Below, piece after piece: positions 41,424-50,156 of a stretch of 64,000 bases of DNA. How positions within the stretch are numbered: position 1 is the stretch's first letter; each line of letters begins with the position of its first letter. The notes under the pieces are model-generated. The model had not been told where the DNA came from. It worked only from the letters and a program-made list of their open reading frames with translations, and did no database searches. The position numbers and the translations under genes are program-made. This DNA is from Micromonospora noduli (GTDB taxonomy: Bacteria; Actinomycetota; Actinomycetes; Mycobacteriales; Micromonosporaceae): contig NZ_PYAK01000035.1 in NCBI RefSeq assembly GCF_003264365.1, positions 1-64,000 of the forward strand, given 5' to 3'.

Positions 41424-43613
41424 GTGCTCGGAACCAGCCTCCTTGGCCGGCTTCGCCGCCGTGACCCGGGTGACGCCATCCTGCGACGCGCGGCCCGGCT
41501 GACGCTCGTCGCGTCGGTCGTCTTCTACGGCTGCCGGTACGGCGCGGGCAGTTCGACGCTCGCCACGTACGGGTTGTTCGGCACGATCGCCGCCGGGTCG
41601 TTCGCGCAGCTCCCTGGTCCGGCGCCGCAACGGGCGCGGCTCCTCGTGCTGTCGCTGCCGGTGGTGTGGGCGCTGATCGCGGCGGGCTCGCTGTTGGCGT
41701 GGAGCACCTGGGCGGCCGCCGGTGGCATGCTGGTCGTCGGGTTCGTGGTGGCGTTCGCCGGGGTCGGCAACCCGCGTCTGGTGGGTTTGGCGAGCGCGTT
41801 CCAGCTCTTCTACATCCTGGCGTCGTTCCCGCCGTACCAGCCGGACATCCTGCCGGAGCGACTCGGTGGGGTGACCCTCGCCGTCGTGCTGCTCGCCGCG
41901 GCCGAGGTGTTTCTCTGGCCCGACCCGGTGCCGGTCTCCTACCGGCAGCGCCTCGCCGAGGCGGCGGACGGCGTCGCCGCCTTCCTCGACGCCGCCGCCG
42001 AGAAGTTGACCGACCCGCACGCCGCTGCGGGTGACCCGGACGGGCGGCGCGAGCGGGCGCACGACGTGGTGGCGGCGATCGAGCTGAACCGCAGCCCTCC
42101 GGCGTGGGCGCCCACCGCGGCGGGCGCTCAGGATCGGGCGTTGCGGATCTGCGCGGCCGCGTTACGGGAGGTGCTCGGCGAGGCGGACCGGTTGGCGGCG
42201 GACGCCCCGCCGGAGCCGATCCCGGACCTGGCGGCGGCGCGTCTGCTGCGCTCGTGCGCGGACACCACCCGCGCGGTCGGCCGGAGCCTGTCGCCGGGTG
42301 CCCCGGCGGTGACCCCGGCCGACCTGGATGTGGCGGTCGGACGAGCCGAGGCGGCGTACCCGGTGGGAGACGGCCAGGTCCGCGACGCGCCGGACGTACC
42401 ACGGTTGTGCAGGGACGCGACCGCGCTGGCCCTCGCGGACCAGGTGCGGGTCTTCGTCGTCGGTTCCCGGGTGGCCACCGGGGCGCGGCTCGGCGGCGAC
42501 GACGCCTCCTCGGCGCTGTTCGAGTACGCCCGACGCAGCCCGTGGACGCTGTACTGGTGGCAGTTCCGCTCCCACCTGGCGCCGCGCTCGGTCCACCTGC
42601 ACAGCTCGCTGCGGCTGGCCGTGGCGCTGGCCATCGCCCGGGTGGCCGCCGGGGTGTTGCAGCTGACCCACGGCTTCTGGGTGCTGCTGGCCACCCTCAC
42701 GGTCCTGCGCACGTCGGCCGCCGACACCCGTACCGCTCTGCGGCCGGCCGTGCTGGGCACGATCATCGGTGCGGTCGTCAGCGGCGGGGTGATGGTTGTC
42801 GTCGACGATCCGATCGTGTACGCCGTCGTCCTGCCGGTCACCCTGCTGCTGGCCTTCGGCGTCGGCCGCCTGCTCGGTCCGGTGTGGCAGCAGGCGCTGT
42901 TCACAGTGCTGCTGACTGTCGTCTTCGCCCAGCTCAGCCCGGAAGGGTGGCGGCTCGCCGAGGCCCGCCTCGTCGACGTGCTGCTCGGCGCGGTGATCGG
43001 TGTGTTCGCCGGGGTGGCGATCTGGCCGCGCGGCGCGGGCCATGACCTGCGGCACAACGCCACCCGGTACCTGGCGGCCAGCGCGGACGCTGTCGAACAG
43101 ACGGTCCAGTCGATGCTCGGCGATGCTCCGCCACCCGCGCGTGCCCTCGCCCGGGTCCGTCGCCGGATGATCCTGATCGACTCGTCGTACTGCCAGTACC
43201 ACTCTGAGCGGCACGATCCGCACCGTCAACAGGTGAACTGGGACGCCGTGCTGAGCGCCGGGCACCACGTCGTGCCCGGCGCGGAGTCGCTGCTGCGCCG
43301 CAACCCGCCCGGCTGCCTCGCCGACTGGCCCGGGGCGGCGGCGCTGCTGCGGGACTCCGCCGCGCGCCTGCGATCGGCGTACGACGCCCTCGCCGACGAG
43401 GTCGCCCACGGCCGGACGTCGGACCGGGCACCGGTCTCGACCAGCTGCGTCGATCAGCTGGACCGGATCCGTCCGCTCCTCGGCGAGGCCGACCATCAGT
43501 CGGTCCGGCACCTGGTGGAGGTCGACCGGTGGCTCGCCGGCCTCGCCGACAGTCTTGCCCGGATCCCCCTGCCCGCTGCTGACGAGTCGATCGGGCGCTC
43601 CCGGAAGCGGTGA
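41424..43613 (+). CDS. FUSC-family membrane protein (aromatic acid exporter-like)
   Basis: The 729-residue protein has two sets of about five membrane helices (about 20-170 and 400-540), each followed by a cytoplasmic domain, the layout of FUSC/ArAE-family proteins such as AaeB, which export aromatic acids. RMILIDSSYCQYHSER near 588 and a long C-terminal helical region complete it. GTG at 41424 is preceded by GGGGGAG at 5 bases; an ATG at 41379 is possible but has poor spacing. It may be cotranscribed with the flavoprotein gene 86 bases upstream. The substrate is not known. Confidence 0.8.
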   Translation: MLGTSLLGRLRRRDPGDAILRRAARLTLVASVVFYGCRYGAGSSTLATYGLFGTIAAGSFAQLPGPAPQRARLLVLSLPVVWALIAAGSLLAWSTWAAAGGMLVVGFVVAFAGVGNPRLVGLASAFQLFYILASFPPYQPDILPERLGGVTLAVVLLAAAEVFLWPDPVPVSYRQRLAEAADGVAAFLDAAAEKLTDPHAAAGDPDGRRERAHDVVAAIELNRSPPAWAPTAAGAQDRALRICAAALREVLGEADRLAADAPPEPIPDLAAARLLRSCADTTRAVGRSLSPGAPAVTPADLDVAVGRAEAAYPVGDGQVRDAPDVPRLCRDATALALADQVRVFVVGSRVATGARLGGDDASSALFEYARRSPWTLYWWQFRSHLAPRSVHLHSSLRLAVALAIARVAAGVLQLTHGFWVLLATLTVLRTSAADTRTALRPAVLGTIIGAVVSGGVMVVVDDPIVYAVVLPVTLLLAFGVGRLLGPVWQQALFTVLLTVVFAQLSPEGWRLAEARLVDVLLGAVIGVFAGVAIWPRGAGHDLRHNATRYLAASADAVEQTVQSMLGDAPPPARALARVRRRMILIDSSYCQYHSERHDPHRQQVNWDAVLSAGHHVVPGAESLLRRNPPGCLADWPGAAALLRDSAARLRSAYDALADEVAHGRTSDRAPVSTSCVDQLDRIRPLLGEADHQSVRHLVEVDRWLAGLADSLARIPLPAADESIGRSRKR

Positions 43614-43652
43614 CACCGGTGCCGCCGGGGTCGATGTGACCGATCCGGTGTC
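43612..43652 (+). terminator. Possible terminator after the FUSC gene
   Basis: GACACCGG (43612-43619) and CCGGTGTC (43645-43652) are perfect inverted repeats with a 25-base loop, starting at the stop codon. The long loop makes the call weak; an operator for the next operon is possible. Confidence 0.35.
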
Positions 43653-43700
43653 CCAACCAGTCATGACCTGTGGAAGCCCACCGGGGCCACGGGAGGAAAC

Positions 43701-44312
43701 ATGGATCAGAACCTACGGGTGCTCTTCGACCGCGCTGTCGCCGACGAGCCGGAACTACCCCTGGTCGACCTGGTCGGTGACGCGGTGACCGCCGGCACCG
43801 GCCTGCGTCGACGCCGACAACGGCTGGTGGCGACAGGTGTTGCCGCCGTGATCGCCGTCGCGGCCGTGGGGGCGGTGAACGTGGCGACACCGCCGCAACG
43901 GTCGGCGCCGCCACCGACGACGGTGCCGGCGGCGTTCGGCATGCTCGTGAACAGGGCGTGCCAGGCCCCCGCTGACGAGACCGCGACCGACGCCGCGGTC
44001 TACCTTGCTCCCGAGATCACCGACCAGCAGCGCAGCGCGGTCAACCGCGCGCTGGACGCGGACCCGGCGGTCGGGACGGTGGCGTATGAGAGCCGCGAAG
44101 AGGCGCTGAAGAAGTTCAAGAAGGTGTACGCGGACGCTCCCGAACTCGTCGACCACATCGTGCCCAGCCAACTGCCGGAGTCATTCCGGATCACGCTCGT
44201 CGTGCGGTCGAGGTACGCGGAGCTGGCTGAGCGCGTCAAACGCCTGTCCGGGGTCGACGAGATCATCGGCATCGACTGCCCGGCCGGCACCAACGCGTCG
44301 GCGGTCGACTGA
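43701..44312 (+). CDS. Single-pass membrane protein with FtsX-like outer domain
   Basis: The 203-residue protein has a cytoplasmic N-terminus of about 40 residues (LRVLFDRAVADEPELPLVDLVGDAV), a membrane helix at about 42-62 and an outer domain (98-195) that reads like the extracellular domain of the cell division protein FtsX: VYLAPEITDQQRSAV, then ESREEALKKFKKVY and LPESFRITL. It has no permease domain. It overlaps by one base (TGATG) with the downstream SigE-family sigma gene. The cytoplasmic head resembles the start of Micromonospora proteins paired with such sigma factors, so an anti-sigma role is plausible but inferred. Confidence 0.75.
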   Translation: MDQNLRVLFDRAVADEPELPLVDLVGDAVTAGTGLRRRRQRLVATGVAAVIAVAAVGAVNVATPPQRSAPPPTTVPAAFGMLVNRACQAPADETATDAAVYLAPEITDQQRSAVNRALDADPAVGTVAYESREEALKKFKKVYADAPELVDHIVPSQLPESFRITLVVRSRYAELAERVKRLSGVDEIIGIDCPAGTNASAVD

Positions 44313-44848
44313 TGGCGGCTGCCCGCTGGGGCGCGGCTCGACGGCGTGAGCAGAGCGCCCAGCAGGCGGAGTTCACCGCCTTCGTCGAGACCACCGCACC
44401 GAGGCTTCGGCGTACCGCCTATCTGATGTGTCGCGACTGGCACCTCGCCCAGGACCTGACCCAGACGACCTTCGCGAAGATGTACGCGAACTGGGGCCGG
44501 ATCCGGCACACCGCGAACCTTGAGGCGTACAGCCGTCGGGTCCTCATGAACGCCGTCTTCGACCAGAACAAGCGGCGCAGCGCCGCCGAGGTCGTGCTCG
44601 CCGAGCTGCCGGAGGGGTCGCCGCAACGGCCCGACGACACCACGGAGCTGCACGTCGCCCTGCTCCAGGCGTTGGCCACCCTGCCGATCCGCGACCAGGC
44701 CATCGTGGTGCTCCGGCACTGGGAGGACCAGAGCGTCGAGGCCGTCGCCAGCACCCTCGACGTCTCCGTGTCGGTGGTCAAGATGCAGAACGCCCGCGCG
44801 CTGACCAGGCTGCGGGCGTTGCTCGGTCAGGACTTCGTCCGCATCTGA
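44312..44848 (+). CDS. SigE-family ECF-like sigma factor
   Basis: The 178-residue protein has sigma region 2 (about 20-90: FVETTAPRLRRTAYLMCRDWHLAQDLTQTTFAKMY in part) and region 4 (about 120-175: LPIRDQAIVVLRHWEDQSVEAVASTLDVSVSVVKMQ in part). The region 2 pattern DWHLAQDLTQ is the hallmark of the actinobacterial SigE family of group-41-like ECF factors. Its ATG overlaps the stop of the FtsX-domain gene by one base, so the two proteins are made together. Confidence 0.92.
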   Translation: MAAARWGAARRREQSAQQAEFTAFVETTAPRLRRTAYLMCRDWHLAQDLTQTTFAKMYANWGRIRHTANLEAYSRRVLMNAVFDQNKRRSAAEVVLAELPEGSPQRPDDTTELHVALLQALATLPIRDQAIVVLRHWEDQSVEAVASTLDVSVSVVKMQNARALTRLRALLGQDFVRI

Positions 44849-44909
44849 CAGGCCGCCGATCGCCGATTGGCCGTGCCCGTCGCGCGTCGCTCGGCCTAAC
44901 GTCGACGAC

Positions 44910-45947
44910 ATGGAGATCGAGCAGGCGCAGAAGCTGTGGCAGCCGGAGCCTGGCTGGTTGAACACCGCCAGCTACGGGTTGCCGCCGGAGCCGGCGTGGG
45001 CGGCGTTGCAGGAGGCTCTCGCGGCCTGGCGGGTTGGTCGTACGTCGTGGGAGGGCTGGGGCGAGTCGACGCACCGGGCTCGCGTCACCTTCGCCGACCT
45101 CATCGGGGTGCCGGTCGGTGACGTGGCGGTCGGCGCGGCGGTGTCGCAGCTCCTCGCGCCGGTCGCGGCGGCGCTGCCGGCGGGTGCCACTGTGGTGGTC
45201 CCCGAGGTCGAGTTCACCTCGAATCTCTTCCCCTGGCTGGTTCAGGAGGAGCGTGGCGTCAAGGTCCGCACGGTGCCGCTGGAGTCTCTGGTCGACGCCA
45301 TCGACGCCGATACCGACCTGGTGGCGTTCAGCCTGGTGCAGTCGGCTGACGGGGCGGTCGCCGCGTACGACGAGATCGTGGCAGCGGCCCGCGCCCACGA
45401 CGCGCTGGTGGCGGTGGACGCTACCCAGGCGTGCGGCTGGCTGCCGTTCGACGGCAGCCGGGCCGACGCGGTGGCGGTGGGCGGCTACAAGTGGCTGATG
45501 AATCCGCGCGGGACCGCGTACGCCTATCTGGCCCCCGGGTTGCGTGAGCGGTTGCGCCCCGACGCGGCCGGCTGGTACGCGGGCCGGGACCCGCACGCCT
45601 CCTACTACGGCCCGCCGCTGCGGCTGGCCGACGACGCCCGCCGGTTCGACATCTCACCGGCCTGGTTCAGTTGGGTCGGTGCGGCGCCCGCCCTGGACGT
45701 GGTCGCCGAGATCGGCGTGTCGGCGATCGGGGCGCACAACGTGGCGCTGGCCAACCGGTTCCTGACCGGGCTGGGCCGGGCGCCGGGGGAGAGCGCCATC
45801 GTCAGCGTGGACGTGCCGGACGCGGAGCAGCGCCTCGCGGCGGCCGGCATCCGGGCGGCGGTGCGCGCCGGACGGGTCCGGGCCTCGTTCCACATCTACT
45901 CCACCGAGGCCGACGTGGACGCCGCGCTCACGGCGTTGACCGGTTAG
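44910..45947 (+). CDS. Class V aminotransferase
   Basis: The 345-residue PLP enzyme has the class V fold type I layout: PLP-phosphate loop region VAVGAAVSQLLAPV near 70, VDATQACGWLPF near 170 with the Asp that contacts the pyridine N, and the Schiff-base Lys in AVGGYKWLMNPRG near 194. RASFHIYSTEADVDA at the end is typical of cysteine desulfurase/kynureninase-like members. Substrate is unknown. It stands alone between the sigma gene and a terminator. Confidence 0.87.
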   Translation: MEIEQAQKLWQPEPGWLNTASYGLPPEPAWAALQEALAAWRVGRTSWEGWGESTHRARVTFADLIGVPVGDVAVGAAVSQLLAPVAAALPAGATVVVPEVEFTSNLFPWLVQEERGVKVRTVPLESLVDAIDADTDLVAFSLVQSADGAVAAYDEIVAAARAHDALVAVDATQACGWLPFDGSRADAVAVGGYKWLMNPRGTAYAYLAPGLRERLRPDAAGWYAGRDPHASYYGPPLRLADDARRFDISPAWFSWVGAAPALDVVAEIGVSAIGAHNVALANRFLTGLGRAPGESAIVSVDVPDAEQRLAAAGIRAAVRAGRVRASFHIYSTEADVDAALTALTG

Positions 45948-45950
45948 ACC

Positions 45951-45976
45951 GGCCGTGCCCGCTGTGGGGCACGGCC
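45951..45976. terminator. Bidirectional hairpin after the aminotransferase gene
   Basis: GGCCGTGCCC (45951-45960) pairs perfectly with GGGCACGGCC (45967-45976) around a six-base loop. It lies between two convergent genes. Confidence 0.8.
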
Positions 45977-45986
45977 GGCCGGCCGG

Positions 45987-46508
45987 TCAGGAGCAGATGC
46001 TGAAGTTCGCGTGCGTGTACGCGAGAGGCTTCCACTCCAGGTCGACCCCGAGGCTCATGTCCCACCTACCGTCCGGGAGACGGCCGAAGTAGATGAAGTT
46101 GCTGCCGAGCCCGTCGTAGTAGAACCAGTTGTCGCTCTCGTACGTGGTGAGGCGGGTTGCTGCCCTGGCGAGTGTCTTGGGACCGACGACGCCGTCGCTC
46201 ACGAGGCCCCTGTCGCTCTGCCACCGCTTGGTGGCGGCCGTCGTCACCGCACCGAACCTGCAGTCGACGCCGGAGGCGGCAAGGTAGCCGTCGGCAACCA
46301 GGATCTTCTGCCACATGGCGACGACGTTGTTGTACGACCGGGTCGACGCGGAGATGGGCCCCTCGTCGTTCCAGTCGTCGGTCCAGGTGCCCGAGCCCGC
46401 GATGTACCCCTGGCTGACGTTGGCCGACGCCGGCGCGGCCGGGATGGCGACGGCGCCGACCGTGGCGACGACGATCGCCGTCGCCACGGCCCTGATTCGT
46501 AGGTGCAT
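45987..46508 (-). CDS. Secreted peptidoglycan-binding protein
   Basis: The 173-residue product has a signal peptide (cleavage near ASA at residue 28) and a peptidoglycan-binding type 1-like domain (about 45-115: NNVVAMWQKILVADGYL and FGAVTTAATKRWQSDRGLVSDGVVGPKTLARA, given in part), followed by about 55 residues rich in aromatic residues with two Cys. It probably binds the cell wall; no catalytic domain is present. It has no close partner: upstream is the acyl-CoA dehydrogenase end, 87 bases away. Confidence 0.75.
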   Translation of the reverse strand: MHLRIRAVATAIVVATVGAVAIPAAPASANVSQGYIAGSGTWTDDWNDEGPISASTRSYNNVVAMWQKILVADGYLAASGVDCRFGAVTTAATKRWQSDRGLVSDGVVGPKTLARAATRLTTYESDNWFYYDGLGSNFIYFGRLPDGRWDMSLGVDLEWKPLAYTHANFSICS

Positions 46509-46595
46509 GGAACATCCCCCTTGGCTGAGTGGCAGCTGTCATGGGGGTAGATGGCCGGCGGACCTACTTTGTTCACGGCGGCCGGACATTCGACG

Positions 46596-47768
46596 TCAGG
46601 CCAGGTGGCCACCGATCTTGGTGTAGCCGCGCAGCAGGTCCCGCGAGATGATCAGCCGCTGCATCTCGTCGGTGCCCTCGAAGATCCGGTAGAGCCGGAC
46701 CTGCCGGTACCAACGTTCGATCGGCAGCTCTCGGGTGTAGCCCATGCCGCCGTGGATCTGGAGCACCCGGTCGACCACCCGGTTGACCATGCCGGCCCCG
46801 TAGAGCTTGCCCATCGACGAGGCGTGCCGGGGGTCCAGGCCCGCGTCGACCGTCCACGCCGAGCGCAGCACCAGCCAGCGGGCCGCCTCCAGCTCCGTCT
46901 CGGAGTCGGCGATCATCCACTGGATGGCCTGGTTGGTGCCGATCTTCGTGCCGAAGGTCTCCCGGGTGTTGGCGTACTCGATGGCCATCTGCAACACCCG
47001 CTCGGCGATGCCGATGGCGTGCGACGGGATGGTGTAACGCCCCTTGCCGATCCACTCCATGCCGAGCGTGAAGCCCTGCCCGATCTCACCGAGGATGTTG
47101 CGGTGCGGCACGCGTACGCCGTCGAAGATGAGCGACGCGGGCCCGCCCTCGCCCATCGTCTGGATGAACTCGGAGCGCCAGCCCATCGACCGGTCCACCA
47201 GGAACGCGGTGGCGCCGCCGTTGCGGGCGCCCTTATCCCGGTCGGTCACCGCGACCACGATGGCGAAGTCGGCGTCGTGGCCGCCGGTGATGAAGGTCTT
47301 CTCGCCGTCGAGGATCCAGTCGTCGCCGTCGCGGCGGGCGGACAGCCGGATGTTTGCCGCGTCGGATCCGGCGCCCGGCTCGGTGATCGCGAAGCAGGAG
47401 CGTCGCTCGCCCTCGATGGTCGGGATGAGGAACTCCTGCTTCTGCTCCTCGGTGGCGTGGAACAGGATGTTGTCCGCCTCGCCGCCGAAGCGGAACGGCA
47501 CGAACGTGCGGCCCAGCTCGGTCCAGATCAACGACTGGAGTACGGCCGGCAGGTTCATCCCGCCGTACTCCTCCGGGGTGGCCAGGCCCCAGAAGCCGAA
47601 CTTGCGCGCCTTGAGTTGCAGTTCGCGCACCTCGGAGTGGTCGAGGCCCGGCTGGTGCGCCCGTTCCCGGCGGAGCACCTCCGCTTCCAGGGGCATCACC
47701 TCGCGGGTGATGAACGCGCGCACGGTGTCCCGGACGGCGCGTTCCTCGTCGGACAGTGCGAAGTCCAC
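46596..47768 (-). CDS. Acyl-CoA dehydrogenase
   Basis: The 390-residue flavoenzyme has the acyl-CoA dehydrogenase layout: CFAITEPGAGSDAANIRL near 125, WILDGEKTFITGG near 155, RETFGTKIGTNQAIQWMIADSE near 272 (in part), and QIHGGMGYTRELPIERWYR near 340 (in part) with the C-terminal FEGTDEMQRLII. It makes trans-2-enoyl-CoA from acyl-CoA. I chose GTG at 47768 because GAGGGGG lies 5 bases upstream, giving VDFALSDEER, the normal start. A TetR-type inverted repeat sits 57 bases before this start; the same site is found before the aldehyde dehydrogenase operon. Confidence 0.93.
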   Translation of the reverse strand: MDFALSDEERAVRDTVRAFITREVMPLEAEVLRRERAHQPGLDHSEVRELQLKARKFGFWGLATPEEYGGMNLPAVLQSLIWTELGRTFVPFRFGGEADNILFHATEEQKQEFLIPTIEGERRSCFAITEPGAGSDAANIRLSARRDGDDWILDGEKTFITGGHDADFAIVVAVTDRDKGARNGGATAFLVDRSMGWRSEFIQTMGEGGPASLIFDGVRVPHRNILGEIGQGFTLGMEWIGKGRYTIPSHAIGIAERVLQMAIEYANTRETFGTKIGTNQAIQWMIADSETELEAARWLVLRSAWTVDAGLDPRHASSMGKLYGAGMVNRVVDRVLQIHGGMGYTRELPIERWYRQVRLYRIFEGTDEMQRLIISRDLLRGYTKIGGHLA

Positions 47769-47824
47769 GGTTCCCCCTCGGTCGGCGTGGTGGTGTGCCG
47801 CCACGGGCCGTAGCGGTTCCTCAT

Positions 47825-47843
47825 AAACTAGCGGTGTAAGTTT
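47825..47843. promoter_or_regulatory. Operator site 1 (AAACT-N9-AGTTT)
   Basis: AAACT (47825-47829) and AGTTT (47839-47843) are inverted repeats. Read toward the acyl-CoA dehydrogenase, the site is AAACT, four to five other bases, then CGCTAGTTT. The same pattern recurs at 48626-48644. It lies between the divergent acyl-CoA dehydrogenase and tetR genes. Confidence 0.65.
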
Positions 47844-47963
47844 TCATTCGTCCAGACCCCTTCTCCGGCCGACATGGTGACGCCTGCCCGCAGGCGGTCC
47901 CCGATAGGGTGCGTGAACAGGTGTTCCCACGGGGAGGGACACCGCAGACCGAGGAGTTCTGAC

Positions 47964-48620
47964 GTGCCCCGACCTCGACGGCCTCTGCTCACCCGCGACC
48001 GGATCGTCGAGACGGCGCTCGCGCTGATCGACGCCGACGGGCTCGGCGCGCTCTCCACCCGCCGACTCGCCGCCGCGCTCGGGGTACAGGGCCCCTCGCT
48101 CTACAACCACTTCGCCACCAAGGACGAGATCCTCGACGCGGTCGCCGACACTGTCACCGGTGCCGTCGACACCAGCGGCTTCGCCAGCCGGGACTGGCTC
48201 GCGGCGCTGCGGGACTGGGCGTGGTCGTACCGGCGGGCGCTCACCTCGCACCCGAACATCGTGCCGTACCTGGCGCAGGGGCCGGGTCGACGACCGGCTG
48301 CCCTCGCCATGGCCGACGCGGTCTACGGCGGGCTGGTCCGGGCCGGTTGGCCGCCGGCCCGCGCCACCCACATCGGCGCGGCGCTGCGTTACTTCGTGGC
48401 CGGGTCGGCGCTCGGCTCGTTCGCCCGCGGCTTCGTCGAGGACCCGGAGCTGTACGCGGCGCACTACCCGCACCTGCGCCAGGCCCACCGGCTCGCCGAA
48501 CACCAGCAGAGCGTGGACGAGGGCGCCTTCGCCCTCGGCCTAGACGCCCTGCTGCACGGTCTGGCCGCCGAGTACACCCGCACCGTCGAGACGGTGGAGT
48601 CCGCTCGGCCCACGGGGTAG
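47964..48620 (+). CDS. TetR-family regulator
   Basis: The 218-residue protein has an N-terminal TetR HTH (about 10-60: RIVETALALIDADGLGALSTRRLAAALGVQGPSLYNHF in part) and a C-terminal ligand domain of the TetR_C_33 kind (about 80-200). GTG at 47964 is preceded by GAGGAG at 8 bases. It is divergent from the acyl-CoA dehydrogenase gene and followed by the aldehyde/alcohol dehydrogenase genes; both units carry the same inverted repeat, so it probably controls both. Confidence 0.9.
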   Translation: MPRPRRPLLTRDRIVETALALIDADGLGALSTRRLAAALGVQGPSLYNHFATKDEILDAVADTVTGAVDTSGFASRDWLAALRDWAWSYRRALTSHPNIVPYLAQGPGRRPAALAMADAVYGGLVRAGWPPARATHIGAALRYFVAGSALGSFARGFVEDPELYAAHYPHLRQAHRLAEHQQSVDEGAFALGLDALLHGLAAEYTRTVETVESARPTG

Positions 48621-48625
48621 CGTCC

Positions 48626-48644
48626 AAACTCCCAGCGCTAGTTT
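48626..48644. promoter_or_regulatory. Operator site 2 (AAACT-N9-AGTTT)
   Basis: AAACT (48626-48630) and AGTTT (48640-48644), again with nine bases between and with CGCTAGTTT at the gene-proximal end, start 6 bases after the tetR stop. The site ends 58 bases before the aldehyde dehydrogenase ATG, the same distance as site 1 from its gene. Confidence 0.65.
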
Positions 48645-48701
48645 CATCGCCCGTCGCGACCCCCGTCGCCATCGCCCATCGCCCACCCTCGAAGGGACGA
48701 C

Positions 48702-50156
48702 ATGGACCTCGCCGCCCCGCCGTCGCTGTTGCCCGACTCCCTGCGCCTCCGGCGCCACCTGCACGTCGGCGGGGAGTGGACGCCTCCCGCCGACGCCGGT
48801 CTCATCGATGTGGAGAACCCGAGCACCGGAGAGCTGATCGGGCAGGTGCCGGCCGGCACCGCTGCCGACGTGGATCGCGCAGTGGCCGCGGCCCGGGCCG
48901 CGTTTCCCGGCTGGTCGGGCGCCACCCCCGCCGAGCGCTCCGCCCACCTCGACCGGCTGCACGCGGCGCTCACCGCCCGCGCCGACGACCTCGCCCGCAC
49001 CATCGCCGTGGAGCTGGGCTCGCCGCTCAAGCTCGCCACCCGGGTGCAGGTCGGGCTCCCACTGACAGTGCTGCGGGACCACGTCGCGCTCGCCGCCCGC
49101 GTGCCGGTCGAGGAGAGCATCGGCAACTCCCTGGTCGTCCGCGAGCCGATCGGCGTGGTCGGCGCGATCACCCCGTGGAACTACCCACTGCACCAGGTGA
49201 TGGCGAAGCTCGCACCCGCCCTGGCCGCCGGTTGCACTGTGGTGCTCAAACCCAGTGAGCTGACCCCGTTGACCGCGTACCTGCTCTTCGACGCGGTCAC
49301 CGAAGCCGGCCTGCCGCCGGGCGTGCTCAACCTGGTCCCCGGCACCGGGCCGGTGGTCGGTGAGGCGCTCGCCGGGCACCCCGACGTCGACCTGGTCTCC
49401 TTCACCGGCTCCACCGCCACCGGCGCGCGAATCATGAGGCTCGCCGCCGACCGGATCGCCCGGGTCGCGCTGGAGTTGGGCGGCAAGTCCGCCAACGTGA
49501 TCCTCCCCGACGCCGACCTGGCCACCGCCGTCAAGGTGGGCGTCGGCAACGCCCTGCTCAACTCCGGGCAGACCTGTACCGCCTGGACCCGGATGCTGGT
49601 GCACCGCGACCGGTACGACGAAGCCCTCCACCTGATCGCCACGGCGGTGGCCGGCTACCGACTCGGCGACCCGTTCGACCCGGCGACCCGGCTCGGCCCG
49701 CTGGTCTCCGCCGCCCAGGCCGAGCGGGTGCGTGGCCACATCGACCGGGCCCTCGCCGACGGCGCCCGGCTGGTCGCCGGCGGGCCCGACGCCCCGGTGC
49801 CGACCCGGGGGCACTTCGTCGCCCCGACCGTCTTCGCCGACGTGCACCCCGACAGCGCGCTCGCCCAGGAGGAGGTCTTCGGCCCGGTGCTCGCCGTCAT
49901 CCCGTTCGCCGACACCGACGAGGCGGTCGCCATCGCCAACAACTCGAAGTACGGGCTGGCCGGCGCGGTCTGGTCCGCCGACACCGACGCGGCGCTCGCC
50001 GTGGCCCGGCGGCTGCGCACCGGCGCTGTCGACATCAACGGTGCGCCGTTCAACCCGCTCGCACCGTTCGGCGGCTACAAGCAGTCCGGCCTGGGCCGGG
50101 AGTTGGGCGTGCACGGGCTGGCCGAGTTCTGCGAGCTGAAGGCGATCCAGCGATGA
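48702..50156 (+). CDS. NAD(P)-dependent aldehyde dehydrogenase
   Basis: The 484-residue enzyme has all the ALDH motifs: VVGAITPWNYPLHQVMAKLA near 150, catalytic Glu in VALELGGKSANVIL near 257, catalytic Cys in NSGQTCTAWTRML near 293, and the C-terminal PFGGYKQSGLGRELG near 455. It oxidises an aldehyde to the acid. It overlaps the following alcohol dehydrogenase gene (ATGA), so the two form an alcohol-to-acid route. The acyl-CoA dehydrogenase that shares the operator would continue the breakdown after CoA activation. Confidence 0.95.
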   Translation: MDLAAPPSLLPDSLRLRRHLHVGGEWTPPADAGLIDVENPSTGELIGQVPAGTAADVDRAVAAARAAFPGWSGATPAERSAHLDRLHAALTARADDLARTIAVELGSPLKLATRVQVGLPLTVLRDHVALAARVPVEESIGNSLVVREPIGVVGAITPWNYPLHQVMAKLAPALAAGCTVVLKPSELTPLTAYLLFDAVTEAGLPPGVLNLVPGTGPVVGEALAGHPDVDLVSFTGSTATGARIMRLAADRIARVALELGGKSANVILPDADLATAVKVGVGNALLNSGQTCTAWTRMLVHRDRYDEALHLIATAVAGYRLGDPFDPATRLGPLVSAAQAERVRGHIDRALADGARLVAGGPDAPVPTRGHFVAPTVFADVHPDSALAQEEVFGPVLAVIPFADTDEAVAIANNSKYGLAGAVWSADTDAALAVARRLRTGAVDINGAPFNPLAPFGGYKQSGLGRELGVHGLAEFCELKAIQR

